Counted from the first letter of the stretch, positions 1 to 13,800 are shown. The stretch is 64,000 nucleotides of DNA from Physcia stellaris (GCA_018902385.1 JABSSW010000022.1:124001-188000), one strand, 5' to 3'. Translations and numbers: made by a program. The notes: generated from the letters alone by a model not told the origin.

Positions 1-2797
1 CGACCTGAGACGTTGAGTCCTTCAAGTTGACGCGTGATTGAGGAAGGTGATGGCGTGGCCGAAGCATCAACCTGGTCCGATGGGGAGCTCCCTCTCTTTG
101 CAGAAGCGGGGTCCTTTCCGAGCACCAGGGTACCTTTGGTCACTGAGGGGTTTGGTGTCGACGATGCAACTGGAGATTCAACCCGGGTCGATGGGGATAC
201 TGTGGGCTCAATATCTTTTTCGTTATCCGGGGTCTCTCGAGTCACGGAGGGTTCGGGTGTGGATGCTGCAGCTAAAGCTTCAACCCGGGTCGATGGGGAT
301 ATCGTGGTATCCTTTCCGTTATCGGGGGTCTCTTCAGCCGAGCTATCTTCGGGGGTACCAGTCATGTGCAGATTGTCAAGTTGATGGGAGGGAGTGAAGC
401 CCCGAGTATTAAAGTGTCCGTAGTGCATTGTCAGGTCTTGAGACAAGCTAGGTGATGGTGTATTAGGAGTATCCGAGGGCTCAATCTGGTTCGATTGGGA
501 ACAATCCGTGTTGGGGAGTGCATCCTTTCCGTGCGCCAGAGTTCCTTCGGATACTATATCCGGGTTGGTAGCAATAGAGGTAGCTTGGTTCGATGGGGAG
601 CCTTCTTTGGGAGAAGAACACTGTTTTCCATGCGCCACATTCTCTTCAGCCAGAGCCGGTATCATTACTTTAACAGGGGCCAATGGAGGTGTCGAGTCAT
701 GATTAGGGGTAGATCCAATGACCGAAGAATAAGCCGAGACATCAGCCTGGTTCAATGGACTATAATTTTCTTTGCCCGGAAGTGATTTCTTAGTTAAAAC
801 CAGGGTTCCATCGGCCAATGAATCGACGTGTTCACTGGACGCGATATCTGAAGATTGTAACATCATCGGACTCCCAGCTGGTGTGACAGACAGGCTAGTG
901 GTACCGCGGCGTTGACGAGCGCGCCAGTTGGTAATTTGAGAGAGGGCGCGTAGAGGAGAAGCTGCAGGAATGTGGGGATGCGCGTCTACCGGAGAAAGGA
1001 AGGAAGACCGTGATTGAAGTAGTTCGCGATCTTTTTGCTCTATCAATAATTGTTGCTCCCGTTGTTCTTGGTACGTGGGGCTCGTAGGTAGTTGAGCCCT
1101 GGCGCCAGAATCGCTGAGCATTGAGCATCCATCATCTGTTGATACTGAGACATAGGAGACGTCCATTCTCTCGCCTTTGAGGTACTTCTTGTACTTGTCA
1201 ATGGGCCTACCAGTCGTAGGGCTTGCGTAGAATGTCACACGCTTCTTCGGAGACACCGCTTTGTATGTAGAGACCTGGTAAGGAGTAAAACGGACTGGGG
1301 GTTGGATTGGGTGACGGACGGACGAATGAGGCGATGGTTCGAGAAGCCCGTTATCAGGACTATCAACATGCGACCATGCTGGCGAGTCCTTCGGTGATGT
1401 CTTCCAATGTGTAGCAGCCGAGTCCTGGGTGGAAGCAGTGCTGGTCGAAAAGTTAGACGCAGCAAGAGGTGACTGGTCCGGAGTCGATCCACTCAAAGAA
1501 GAAAGACTCGACAAATCGGAGGATATGGAAGAATCTTGGTCTATTGAATATTCCGACATTTCATCATCTTCCTCTAGGATCGCATGCGCCTCTTCGACAA
1601 ATGCACGCTGTATGGCATCTGGGTTCTTATTGTTGTGATATTTATAATAGTCATGAACAGGGTTATCTTGATCAGACGTTAAGGATTCAAGCTCTGAACT
1701 GTCTGCATCTGCCATAGCATTATCCTCAGAGTCTGGGGAACTAATGAAATCTGGACCCTTAGGTTCAAACGAGCTTCCTTGCTCGAGAGTACCATCGGTT
1801 GTCATCATGGAGTCCTCGTCGTCAGTGTCGACAGGACTCAATTTGACGTTGTTATCATCCGGATAGTAAGGCCAAGCATTGTCGGTAGCGGTGATATCAT
1901 TAGTAGTAGATAGGTCGACGGCCATTGCGTCTTCAGCACTGACGTTTTGTCCAGCATTGACATTATCATCTGCATTGGCCAATTCAGAAATAATGTCATC
2001 AGGAGTATCATTCCAATATAATGCATTGTCGGCGAATCTCGTGTTGTCGGTTGCCGGTGATTCATACCAAGCTCCAGGCATGGACTGAGGATAACTCGGG
2101 CTCGGGGTGTCTCTAGGAACTGGGTCCGGGAGTGCACCAGACATGTAGTACCCCTCAGGAAGCTCATGAGTGACTGGTACCGCAGTCTGATTGCTTTGCA
2201 GGGCTGCTGGAGGGCTGTGCTCGTGATTGAGACCCCCTGCCCTTCGCTCGCGATTGAACTGGCGTCGACGTCGTGTTTGCTGGGACCGATCAATCCTATT
2301 GCGACAATAATTTGCATATTGCAAGACTATCCGGCGCTTTGTGCCACCTGCAATTTCTTCTATGGCGGTGAAAGTCTCCTCGATTCGTTCGGTTCGACAG
2401 AGTATGTACTTCGTGGTACCGTAAACTGTTCTCCAAGCTGTGAGGTTGATGGGATGTGTTGCCGCTCCGATTGCGACCTTACAGAGGAAGATGCAAGGGT
2501 TTACAATGATGTTCCACAGTCTTGTATTGGTTCCTCCGGAGCCTCCTGCTGACTGCTCGGGATCGTTGGTAAATGGGGAATTAAATGCAGTGCTGGGATC
2601 AACTGTCGGTGTTGTGATGGTGTCTGAGGGGACCACCCTAGAATGTTGAATGTTTTCTTCCCCATTGGCGAAGTCATCAAAAGTGCGCTTGGGTTCCTTC
2701 GAGTATTCAGCAAAGGTGCGCGGGTCTTTTGAGAAAACGACAGGCGAGTCGTGTTCCCAGCTCATGTCGGCATCGCCTTCCTCAGAGTTGTCGTCCA
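1..2797 (-). CDS. Ser/Thr/Pro-rich protein of unknown function, C-terminus off the left edge
   Basis: An uninterrupted minus-strand frame of about 930 codons runs from an ATG in good context (CCAACATGG) off the window edge, so the protein is partial. The N-terminus is acidic. Residues ~70-180 form a predicted structured part containing NLTAWRTVYGTTKYI, followed by an Arg-rich stretch (QTRRRRQFNRERR). A long low-complexity part rich in Ser, Asp and Pro follows, with a short basic block around PKKRVTFYASPTTGRP. The last ~270 visible residues are about six loose repeats with a core like SPSTRVE. A 42-nt intron-like stretch at 2837-2878 (GT..TTTCAG with a TTAAC branch) sits just upstream. The frame across it has a stop, so it would be a 5' UTR intron. 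I do not recognise the family. Nuclear localisation is only a guess from the basic blocks. The reading frame is secure, the function is not. Confidence 0.65.
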
Positions 2798-3796
2798 TGT
2801 TGGCTACTTGACGCAATTGTGGCTGGTAGGCACTTTCTGAAAAGCGATGAGATTTGTTAAAAGAAGTGAGACTGTAACCTTACGGTGGATGCGGAAACAG
2901 CGATGCTCGATATTCAAGGAAGTTGAAGCGTTGGCAAGAGCTTGCTGGTTGTTGTTATGAGAAGGTGAGGAGAAGGTAAACAGTGACGGTTGCTAGGCCT
3001 TATCGGCCCCACAGATGACTCAATCTCGGGTCCGACAATTCCCCGCATTATTGCAGCGCGTTGTGTTGAACTTTGGGTCTGAAGTTTCTTTGATAGTTCT
3101 GTTTCAAAGGAGTTTAGCTCGGCCAAGGCGCTCCGGCTATTTCAGTACGAACATGATGCGGCTGAAAATAAGATAAGATTGAACCACTCACACTCCTACT
3201 GCACCACAGCTATATTAATGTATGAAGGCAGTGGCTCGCTGGAGAACAAGCGCAATTGTTACGATAGTTGTATGTGGGCCTCAACATTCAATTGAAACAC
3301 TCGACAGCTATACCTCAATAGCATGACTCTGGAAAGGCTAGGATCATCTTTAGGATATGTTCTTCTCGACGGAAAATCTTGGTAGACGGCAGGTATATTT
3401 TCGTTTAGTCCCAGCATCTGTAGTAGACACTCATTCTCGGAACAATCCAGCGTTGAACACGACTACCATCTCAACCTGAGAACTTTGACGAAGTGAGCAG
3501 CTCCCAATGCTCTCCCATGGTCCGGAAGTAAGTGGTGCTTGTTTTCAGGATACAACGACAGATCTACGATTACCCGAGTTAGGACGGAATTGGTAGATGA
3601 TGTTTTCTTCATATCGTTTTCATGCCGTCTTTATGCCGTTTTCATATGCTTTGTGCCGAACACGAGTACGCGTCTTGTCATATTGAGTCTACCTTATTGG
3701 TGGCGATGCACGGGAGGATCGCACCACATCAAACTATGGGATAGATCTAGAGATTTCAAATTTAATTATAGCTAGTCGTGAACCGGTCAGTGGTGG
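2798..3796. other. Intergenic, no gene seen
   Basis: About 1 kb between the start of the left-edge gene and the end of the monooxygenase gene. Apart from the candidate 5' UTR intron at 2837-2878 I see only short, unconvincing open frames. Confidence 0.6.
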
Positions 3797-5793
3797 TTAC
3801 AAATTTGCTCGAGCCTCTGCGTTGCCCACAGGTCGGGCGGTAAAAGTTCCGAAGTACGCATTCAGAGCGTCAACGGTGTCACTGCCCCCAACTAATCCAA
3901 CCACACAACCTACATGCCCATCAGGTCTCACTACCAGGACTGCACCTTTTTCGGGATCCAGGCCCATCTTCGCATGGGCTGACGCCTTTGCGTCAGGTAC
4001 TCTCTCGTCCCAGACATCATCAGCGTAGACGTGGTTACTGTAGCGAGCTAACAGCGGTGGCAGTAATTCTGCCAGCTCAACGCTATCTCGCGGTAATGCA
4101 AAGATTGTGCATATGGTGAAAAAGTGAGAATGTGGGTTATGCCGTTCGTGGTACGAAACAGTTGTAAGATCCTCTCTCTCGAAAACCGAAAAGAAGCTGT
4201 GCTTGTTCTTCAGGTTCGCAGCAAAATCAGAGACTGCGCATTTCGTCTTCGAAGGATTCCCAGCAAACAGGAATATTCTGAAAGAGCCATTGAGCGGGAC
4301 TTCTTGTTCCAGATGTACCTTGTTCGCGTCTACCACGCGCGTAACGTTCGCTGTTGGCATTACACGGCCTGTTCGTAATTTAGATCCTTTGGGGTTGAAT
4401 AGTCTCGATTGAGCTGGGTGATCAGCAGTCCAGTTCAATTCATTAGCTTCATATGCGATGCCATAGCCCGAAGTAAATTCGGTGCCGGCCTTGAACGCTT
4501 TGACAAACTCGTTTTCGCTCGTACTATTGTTGTGGTTCGTTGCAGCGTCCCTTTCACTAGCAGAAGGCTGCCGCTTCGAGAATAAAGCTGCGTACTTCGC
4601 GTCAAAGTCAAGAAGCTCCTTGGCAATATGCTTGCGCTCTGACTCGTAAGTATCCAGAAGAGAACGCTTCGCGAAGCCGGCTTCAACGTGGTGGATCTTC
4701 CAAGCAAGGTTCAAGGCGTCGTGGAAAGCTGTGTTCATACCTTGGCCTGCCTTGGGCTATCAAATGTCAGCGCTGCAGAGCAACGGATGGTTTCAGTCTT
4801 ACACTGTGGGTATGGCAGCAGTCGCCGCCCATGAAGACGCGATGATCCAGGGTATATTTCTCGGCTATGCCTTGGCCAATGGGATAGACTGAATACCATT
4901 CAACGTGGTCCCATTCGATGTAGTAAGGGCGGAGTATCCTCTTCGCCGAGGCCTGGACCTCCTCTTCGCTCGCTGTTCTTCGGGGATGCCAGTCTTCGTC
5001 GGTTGAGGATGCTATCTGTATATAGAGTCGCACCAGATTATTCTCCCTCGGGATAACCATGATGGATCCAGAGTCCGAATGGATGGTGCATTTAAGCTTT
5101 ATAGGTCAGCTTCCCAATGCGTACTCTAGGCCTTTGGCTCACCTTGATATCAGGGAAATCTGTTCGTACTACCCCATCCATCACTCCCCACACATGTGAT
5201 ACCGGATCTTTATGCTGTAGCGGTATGCCTAACTGCTCTCTTACAAAGCTGTGCGCGCCTTCCCCGCTGAATAAATATTTCGCCCGGACAGTCTCCTGTT
5301 CATCTGATTTCAAGTGTTTCAAATTGACAACAATCGGATATGTAGGTTGCTGTTCATCACTCCTGAAGCCAGTGATTGTCCAAGGCCGTTGGACGTTCGC
5401 TCCATGATTGTTCAGGTCGCTGATAAATACTCTCTCAATCAACCCTTGGTGGAGTGTTGTGGTGAAAGGATACCTTGCGTCGATGAAGCTCGGACAGCTA
5501 GGCCAATTGCCTGTACGGTGTATCCCCTTTCCGGCAAGCTGGGGGTCCCAGAATGCCACCTCATACGACTTCGCCGGCGCATGTGCCATTATTGCGCGCT
5601 TTAGGTCCATGTTTCGCAGGAGATGGAGCGATCGAGGTTGAATGCCGTCAGCACGACCGGTTTTAGTAGGCTCCTCTCGGTTATCCACCAATTTGATCTT
5701 GTATCCCCATCGTGCTAGACATACAGCCAGCAGTAGCCCAACAGGCCCTGCACCAATGATTGCAACGTCGACCTTTGTAGTTGAGGAAGGCAT
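3797..5793 (-). CDS. FAD-dependent aromatic monooxygenase, phenol 2-monooxygenase family
   Basis: Three exons (5143-5793, 4803-5096, 3797-4756; introns of 46 nt each, both phase 0) encode 634 residues, a normal length for fungal phenol-hydroxylase-like enzymes. These use NAD(P)H, FAD and O2 to hydroxylate phenolic rings in the cytosol. The Rossmann motif IIGAGPVGL lies at residues ~12-20, [10 protein letters not shown] at ~47-55, and the second FAD-ribose motif [19 protein letters not shown] crosses the second exon junction (~307-325). The last ~170 residues match the thioredoxin-like C-terminal dimerisation domain of this family (for example [17 protein letters not shown]). The usual DG dipeptide of the 'YLxGCDGAHS' motif reads GEGAHS at ~177-182, an Asp-to-Glu change. 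No target peptide is evident. The substrate cannot be told from sequence. No pathway partners lie next to it, so it may be a stand-alone catabolic or detoxifying enzyme. The family call is very secure. Confidence 0.93.
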
Positions 5794-8344
5794 GGTGATT
5801 GATGAGATGGTACTACCTGATCATATCGATTGAGATTTTTACGAACAATGATACGGGAATACAGTTGTTTAAGGAAAGTCTCGGAGAGAATGGTGAATCT
5901 AAGAGAGCTAGCACAAGGGAATAATCCAGAAAGGAGGAATTGGACAGTGAATTAACACTGTCGTACGGCTTACGATTGATGGCCCCCTTGGGAACCCTTG
6001 ACTACAAGAGAATGGTCCAGGAAGGACGGTTATTATGTTTTGTATGACGAAGAATCCTACCGTGCAAAGCGGATGACTACTGACCTATTGGCCGCGTTGG
6101 AAAATGTCGGACTTATCACCGTGCAACAAGCCATCCAGATCCCTATCGCAATTTTTTGCCCATACTCGTCACCTGGCCGTACCTTATGCATTTCTACATG
6201 TACACGTCACTATCATTTCCCCACTCTCAGAAAGAACGAAAAACAGTACCAACTAAGCTCAAAGTAGTTAATTTCCGCGGATCATACAGTGAAAACCTTA
6301 CTAGCGACACTGAGTACACATATAATAATACCAGCCCTCTCCAACCGAAGGAACAACAGCCGTCACTACCGATTTGCAACTGCTGAAAGTCTGACTGTAT
6401 GTCTCATCAATCCTAAGTCGATGCCTCCAGTATCGGTTTGCCATTCAACATTCTCGTCCATTGTACAACCCTTTCGAGGCATGCTAAGTTTTCTGTTGGA
6501 TCATGTACAAGCTACCGCTCTTGCCTTATGATGCAGCGATTGTTTCGATACTGCAGGTGCGAATACGAGATCCCCGATTGGGATGTAGCAATCAGCCGGA
6601 CGTAGTGGACCACAATGAATCAGTAAGGAAAAGGCTTCCAAGTGATAAGAATGGCACAAGCTGTTCCCACGAGCAATACAGTATCTTCCCCGTAGTCAGC
6701 CAGCATTTTACTATTAACCTGATCCGTCCCATGTAAGTAGACTTTTTAGGACTTCTGGGCATATGATAAACAGTGGCTATTTGGAGACATGAGAGCAACG
6801 GCGTGCCAACCGAGCCTGTCAGGCTCGATGGGCTCCGACAATGCCCGGTCTTGACTTCGTCCCTACTACGTATATCCTGAGTTTACATTACTAAGACGGA
6901 AAGCGGTACAAGACGAGCACAAGTGAACGCTTGCATGGAAGCATCGAGCAGGTAGTCATCGTCGGTTGAGATGAATTCTGAGACGATAGCTGTTGGTAAC
7001 ACAAAACGACAAGTCAGGCTTTCGGAATAGCTCAGTATTCTTGAGTATTCCAGCTAATAGACGATGCTGCTACCGAACCACCTTCGCCAATAAGTAGGGT
7101 CACCCAAGGAAGATAATGAAAGGACCCGTCATTTAAAAAAAGTAGATGGAAACGAGAAATAGCAGCTATCCCTTATTCAACCAAATGCTTGCCAAAGTCC
7201 TTCCTTGATGCCTTTGTATCTATGCCAACACAGTCGACGGCGCCCTTTCGACAGGCATTCTAAAGATACTTGGATACAGAAGCGATACTAATAGGAAATT
7301 GACTTTCTAGCTTTCTCATTGCGCGGAGGATACTACAGATTTCGAATATTTTGATGCATGATCCAAGCTGAAGTCTTGACGCTAGATCCGATGGAATGAC
7401 AATATCCAATGGGTTGGCGTGCATAGAGTGGCTGCAAGTGCCCCGTAACCGTTCTTCGTCTGCAATCCACACACATACTGATAACATATCATTTCTTCGC
7501 TATCAGCTCTGGAGTGGAACGTTTTTGGACAAGGCGTGTCTCCTTACGAAAATATGGACGGTGTAAACAATGCTACGTAGACCTCAGCCGTATGAAGTTT
7601 CCAGGTTGATTATTTCTCAATTATGATCTCCAGCAGGTCGAGAAACGATGAACTTTGGAAGGAGATGTGAAGGAATCCATGATTCATACCAATGATGAAT
7701 AATATGATCGACTCCCGTTGGGCTCGATGATTCACCGAGCAACAAGGCCCTAACACAACTCTAAGACCAAGATCAGCAACTAAACAGGTCAGCCTTGAGC
7801 TGGTGCAGCGAAAGGCGAGGGCTGAATGAAGCAGACGAGTGAATTAGAGACTTTACGAGAGGTGAATATTCTAGCGAACAATGGAGAAATTAAATACCAT
7901 CAATTGAACCGAGAGCGAATCTGTAGGCCGGTCATGGTGCTCATCGATCTGCTTCGTATTGTATACCTGCTCAGAGGTGAAAAGATAGGATAGTGCAGGT
8001 GGCTTCAGCATAGTTAACTTATATAGCCTCTCTCTCAAATATTGATGATGTAACGAAGCTTGATGGGAAATAGTCAAAATACAGTGTTGACTACAGGTGG
8101 CTAGCAAGAACGTCCGCAGTAAAATACGGCAAGAGTGAGGCCGCGGCAATTTCCGGCTTAGTGATATTGTTTATTTACTTATTGATTCACTACAACAACC
8201 GATTATCTAGGTTCAATAGGGTTGTCAGTGAAGAATTGGGACAATAGCTTTTAAAATTCACCCACCTCCTTTGGCATTGTCCGAAGAAGCACGCTGTCGT
8301 CTCTATTGTCGCTCTATTGTTCTTCAATTGTCACTATTGACCAT
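5794..8344. other. Intergenic, 2.5 kb, no gene seen
   Basis: No open frame here resembles a protein family or has convincing splice signals joining it to another. The stretch holds the presumed promoter of the monooxygenase and that of the next plus-strand gene. No RNA gene was recognised. Confidence 0.55.
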
Positions 8345-10039
8345 ATGAATAATCCCAGGCGCAACACCTTTTCCGATATAAACCGACCTTTGCCAAAGCT
8401 TCCTCCAGAAGATAATGAGGAACTAGCACAGTCTACCCAGAATTCCTCGACTAATAATACGATCAGTACATCATTTGTTGAGAGCCTAAACAATAGAATT
8501 ACGGAGATACCCATGTGGTCGACGTCTAGCTTGGGTAAACAACAATTCGAAGGTCTCAGTCGCGACTTTGGTGTGCCCCCTACGCCATCCTTGTCAATCC
8601 AAGAGCGAGAAGCGTTGGGGTGTCTTGACCCTGTCAAGTTTAACCCATCAGACAATACCCACAACAGCAGCATTCTCGAGAGCTCCCCAATGTTCACAAC
8701 GTAAGTGCTGCTCTCTGAACCTCACTTGGTTCAATTACACGGTACCTTTCGATTAATTCGGCACATCAGAAGCTCTTCATTTGGTAACCTCAACCCCTTC
8801 AAAGACGAATCCGAGCGCTATACTCGGCTCGGAGACATGTATGACAGCGAGGATCAGGAGAACATGGCTAACGCCGCGCGTGTCATGTATGAAGGCGCTG
8901 CAGCCAAAAAACATGGCAAGCCTGCTGGTATGCCGCACTCGCGCTCTGAAGGAAGCATGCAATATAAACATCGGCCGGCATATTCTCAGGACCACCAGAA
9001 AGCTCCGACCTTAGGTGGCTTTCCATACATTAGGTTTGCCAATGAAGATGATCCTCCAATCCTTGGTCGTGGGCGTGCAGCACTCCGATCTCCTTCTCCA
9101 GTCAAGCAATTAGATGACATCAAGGAGGAGGAATCCATCGAGCCAGAGGCGCCTCCCAAACGCGCGCAGTCACCTATCAAACAGCTGTTCGGTGAGAAAG
9201 GATGGCTTGGGAGAAGCACAAGCATGAAAGAGCTACCAAGTGAGGAATATCGAAAGACGGGCATCAAACACTGGGGTGGAAAAATTAAGGAGAAGATGCT
9301 GGGAAAGGTGTGTATCCCCTGGGACCAACTTGTCATCGACCCTTTACTGACATCTGAAAAGACCGAAGACTTGTCGAAGACGATCCCGGCTGCCTTTAAT
9401 GTTCATATATCTCCGTCCAAGGCACCTAAAACCCGTCCTATAACGAAATTTCCAGTCTCGCTGAAGCCTCCGGAGCAATCAAAGCTCTATTGTGAGCTTG
9501 AGCTTATGCTGAGCGCAGCAGCGAACAAGTACTTGATGGACCAAAAAGAAGCGGGCCGTATGTCTCTTAGCTCCATCCAGAAAGTTACACAGCGCTGGGT
9601 TGAAAGGGGTCGTCCTCAAGTTATCGAGTTCCAGTTTGATCTTATCACCCAACGCGAGTTGGTTTTCATGAACATGAAGACATTTCGCTTTTATGGGCCT
9701 CATGCCGAGAACATGGTCTCTTTGGTCACAATGCTTAATTCTTGGAAGGCGACGGCAAAGGAGATGAGCGTAAGGACTTTCTGCACGCCCGACAGCGTCA
9801 TCAAGAAGCAGCTGCACGGAACTTATAAGATTCTGGAGCTGCTAGGTGCAGCCTTGGTGTCTTCCGTAGCCCTCAGCCAGATCCATAGGGATGTTCTACA
9901 GATGATGGAGCGGAGACAGGCGGAGAGAAGAGAGTACGATTCACTCCGATTTGGTGTCGAGATGCCATGGTCGCCTAAATCCGCCAACCGCGAAGGGATG
10001 GAGGCGCTGGAGAACCCGTTCGAGAACATGTTCGACTAG
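8345..10039 (+). CDS. Conserved fungal protein of unknown function
   Basis: Two exons (8345-8700 and 8770-10039) joined by a 69-nt intron with a GTAAGT donor and a CAG acceptor give 541 residues. The ATG at 8345 is the first in frame. The N-terminal ~180 residues are polar and disordered (MNNPRRNTFSDINRPLPKLP). A middle part carries the repeated SPxKQL motif (SPVKQL and SPIKQL), which could be kinase or docking sites. The last ~300 residues look folded and well conserved in character (for example KPPEQSKLYCELELMLSAA and VIEFQFDLITQRELVFMNMK), and the protein ends in NPFENMFD, whose NPF tripeptide is the kind of motif EH-domain endocytic proteins bind. No membrane segment or signal peptide is evident. 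I do not recognise an enzymatic motif. The gene model is firm, the role unknown. Confidence 0.85.
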
Positions 10040-10809
10040 GGCCCAGAACACCTTCCCCCTCCGTTTTCACGCCTGCAAAGACTCAGTACGTAGCCTCCTC
10101 GGTCAACAACTCATACTCAGGGCTTTGGGTCCGAGAGCAGTCGGACTCATCCCGTGTGTGACCTCTCACGCCATCACTACCATTTCAGGCCCAGACCGCT
10201 CGGTATGCCAAAGTTTGCATGATTTTCATCTTTTCTTGTATTACTTGTATTGAGGGAGGAAGCTGTTTTAGCGGTTTGAAGCATGAGCAGCGAGCTTCGA
10301 AAGCCTTGGTCTATTCTGTGGCTGTTGGGAATCCATTGGTCCATCTTGGTTCGATGACCAATGACATGATTGCTAGCAACAATGGGGTAGGCAGATCAAA
10401 GGCGTTCTAGTCGCATATTAATTAATGCAATGCTCGTTAGATGCAGCTTGGATTGTCTGGTTGCAGCGAAGGCGATGTTCGGATGAGTTGTTCGTCGTGT
10501 GCAATCATTTGGCACGTGCAAATTTCCAACGTCATCGCTCCTACCTTCTCGACAACAGTTCACCAAATAACACTTTTGTCTTTAAGCAATGACCATGACC
10601 TTTACGAATTTCCTTGCTCCCTTGTGTTGTCTTCGATTCATAGAGTTACCAGTACATCCGCATACTAATTCCCTCTCTCCTTCAAAAGGCGACCTGCAGG
10701 CAGGCCCATCCATTCCATGCCATTGTAAAATCGTTGCCTTGCACGTATCCACACTCTCCACCACTTGTCTCATGTAATCCAGTCTTTCGGCTTGGTCTGC
10801 TAGCCGACC
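10040..10809. other. Intergenic, no gene seen
   Basis: About 770 nt that should hold the 3' UTR of the preceding gene and the promoter of the phospholipase gene. Nothing else was recognised. Confidence 0.6.
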
Positions 10810-13800
10810 ATGACTTCTTTGACGCATTCCTATGGGCCGAACTGCACGTTACAGCCAGGTAGGCGTTTCTCGAGCATTATCTTCCTCTCTAAAGAAGACA
10901 TAGAACGTCTTATAATCTAACGCTTACTGGAGAATGGCAATACTGACTTCAACTCTTAATAATAGCATCCAACCCTTTCACGCGACGAGCCTCCGAAGTA
11001 TCCGACGATGCCCCAACCATTCGAGCCCACTTCTTCTATAGCTCAAATCTGCCCATCGATGATCCCCTCACCGCTATACCTCCACCATCGGGTAGCTCAG
11101 CTGCCGGTCCCTCCAGAGTCCCTCCCAAGCCATTTTCCGTTCACGACAACATTGCTTTAGAGGAGGCTTGGCAGGCTCTCCAGAAGGCACAGATTGAAAA
11201 AGTTGGAGAAGATGCGGGAACTCATTCTGCTGATCCTGATCATCACCTTGTCCGGCGGGCACTCTCTTCCTTTGGTGGGCCAGAGCCTACGTCTGCAGCG
11301 GTCGACAATCTTGCGAAAATCATTCTGAGTGCACAGCAACGGCGAGCTTCCTTTCTGGAACAGAAGAGGTCCGCCAGCTACGGTGGACAAGATGAAGAAG
11401 GGAGATCAGTTGTCTTCGCAGCAAACGCGAAGCCCACGGATACGGTATTACGGGCAAATACTACTACAAAGGTACTCGCAGTGGGCGACCCACATCTGAC
11501 GTTGTGTGACAACCCGGATCATGTACCCTTCGACCACGCTATGCCTGTGGGAAGCGATGAGATTGGAAACGAGGAGTTTGAAAGCGGCATGTCTAGAAGA
11601 CGCCATCGAAGCCCGTTTCGAAAACGTGATAAACATTCTCAGAGCTCACTTCCCCAGAAGAAAAAGTCGCGAGAGACAATACTTGGAGCTAGCCCATCAG
11701 AGCGGGACACGACTGGTACACCGTTCTTGAGAGTTTCAGAACGGCTCAAAAGGGCTCGCTCTCGTTCTTCTCACCGCGTCTCAAACGCGAACCAAACGGA
11801 TGGTGCCGGCTCCCTCATTGAAGATAACGGAGCCTCAGCTGCTAGTGTAAGATCATTAGACGATGCACTCATTGCTGGTGGGTCTGAGAATAATACTGAA
11901 CCAATAAATCGTCCGCGTGATCGTGCTTCGGTTGTAAATCAGAAGCCGACTCCTGTCCTTGTGCCTGTGGGGATATCGAGGTTGCACATGGTGGAATTGC
12001 CTGACTTGAAGGTAAATCAGTGTAAAAGCATGTGGGAGGTCCATGCTAATGACTGTAATATCAGATGGGCCCAATATACTGGGATCCAGTTCACGACGTT
12101 TCCTCCGTCGTTCGTGGAACATGGTTTTACAAAGATTCCATGCACCCAGTTGAGCCTGATCTCGCTAACCAGCTCGAAGAGGGCTACGAGTATATCAAGC
12201 CATGGACGTCTACATATCAAGATGAGCTGAAAAGCTGCCTCGAGGTTGGACCCGAGGCCGAGATAAAGATCACTCATAAGTTGTGGCCGTCAGAAGATGG
12301 CACTGCCAGTGAGAGCAGGCCGACAACCAGTAGGAGTAGACTCTCACTTCTAGCTACGGATACCAAAAAGCTTGAGCCAGACCAACAGGCGCGCAAGAAA
12401 GCGATCATCATCGCAGCTAGGCCCGAAAATAGAGCTGCTGGTGTGCTTGCAAACCAGACGCTTGATAGTGAGGGCAAACCAGTCACACTACATACTAAAT
12501 CTAGTGTTATCTATGCCAATGCCAGGGATGCCCAAATTCTCAGACCTAACCAGCTCCCAAGTGTCGCAAGAGGACGGAAACCGCTAGCTTCCATCAAGAA
12601 AGGTAGAGCAGTTGGAATACCGGTTGTTCGCGGTTTTGATCATCGGGCTTGGGAGAAATATAACCCGCTTTCAAAACGACAACAGAATGCAGCCAAGACA
12701 CGTGAATCTGCCGAAATCATGCGCGCAGCAGCAGCAGGTGGTGATACTCGTAGGAAATCTTGTGGAGCGTGCCTGTCAGAAGAGCTCAGGCCCAGGGTTA
12801 CTGACCTGGTCCTAGTAATTCATGGGTCAGTCGCTACTCTATGCGCTTTGCTTGACTTGAGCTCATTTTGACTGTTTGCAGAATAGGGCAAAAGTTGTCA
12901 GAAAGGGTCGAAAGCTTTCATTTTACTCATAATATCAACGCTTTCCGCAGGCGCATGAATCTGGAGCTTGAGGCAGAAGCTGTGAAGCCCTGGCTACGTG
13001 AAGATTTGGGCAGCGTGATGGTACTTCCAGTGAGTTTCGTGCAACTTGCTGAGTGTGACCGACGGCTTATCTATCGATAGATTAATTGGCGGTCCACTTT
13101 AAAGCTGGATGATGGTGGGCCAGATCCTGATCCTAACCGTCCAGACGATGACCCGTCCAAGAATCAATTCACTTTGAAGGATATCACTGCCGAGTCCATT
13201 CCCGCAGTCCGCAACCTGATCAGCGATGTGATGCTCGACATTCCGTACTACCTCTCTCATCACAAGCGCAAGATGATAGAGGCTGTTATCAGGGAAGCAA
13301 ACCGTGTCTTCCGGTTATGGATCAAACACAATCCTGGCTTCGAGGACTACGGGAGAACGCATCTAATCGCTCATTCTTTAGGCACTGTTATGGCACTCGA
13401 TATTCTGAGCAATCAGCCAACAAGACTTCCAGCCCGAATTGATCCTAATTTACCCGCTTCCGATTCTACGTTTGAATTTAATACAAGCAATCTTTTCTTC
13501 TGTGGCAGTCCGGCTGGCTTCTTTATGCTGCTCAATAAGGCACCTCTTTTACCACGGAAGGGCCGCAACAAAGCGGACGCAGATGGAGACGACATGAGCA
13601 CTAGCGTCACTGGCGAAGCTGGTACTTACGGTTGTCTGGCCGTTGACAATCTGTACAATATCATGCACTACAACGATCCGATTGCCTACCGCCTGAACGC
13701 ATGCGTGGACGTCGATTATGCCGCATCCTTGCAGCCAGCCTCCGTGCCTAGTGCTTCGGCTTCATGGATGCAGTCTTTCGGGGCCGTGTTTCGCAGTAGG

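Noticed and set aside
1838-2317. A minus-strand open frame of 159 codons
   Set aside because: It overlaps, in another frame, the long continuous frame of the left-edge gene, which has a far better start and no stop for ~930 codons.
5998-6267. A plus-strand frame with some polar helix-like sequence
   Set aside because: It has no ATG at its start, no family likeness and no splice partners, so it is not supported as a gene.
10832-10858. ATG at 10832 as start of the DDHD phospholipase
   Set aside because: Splicing from this ATG enters exon 2 out of frame. The ATG at 10810 fits.
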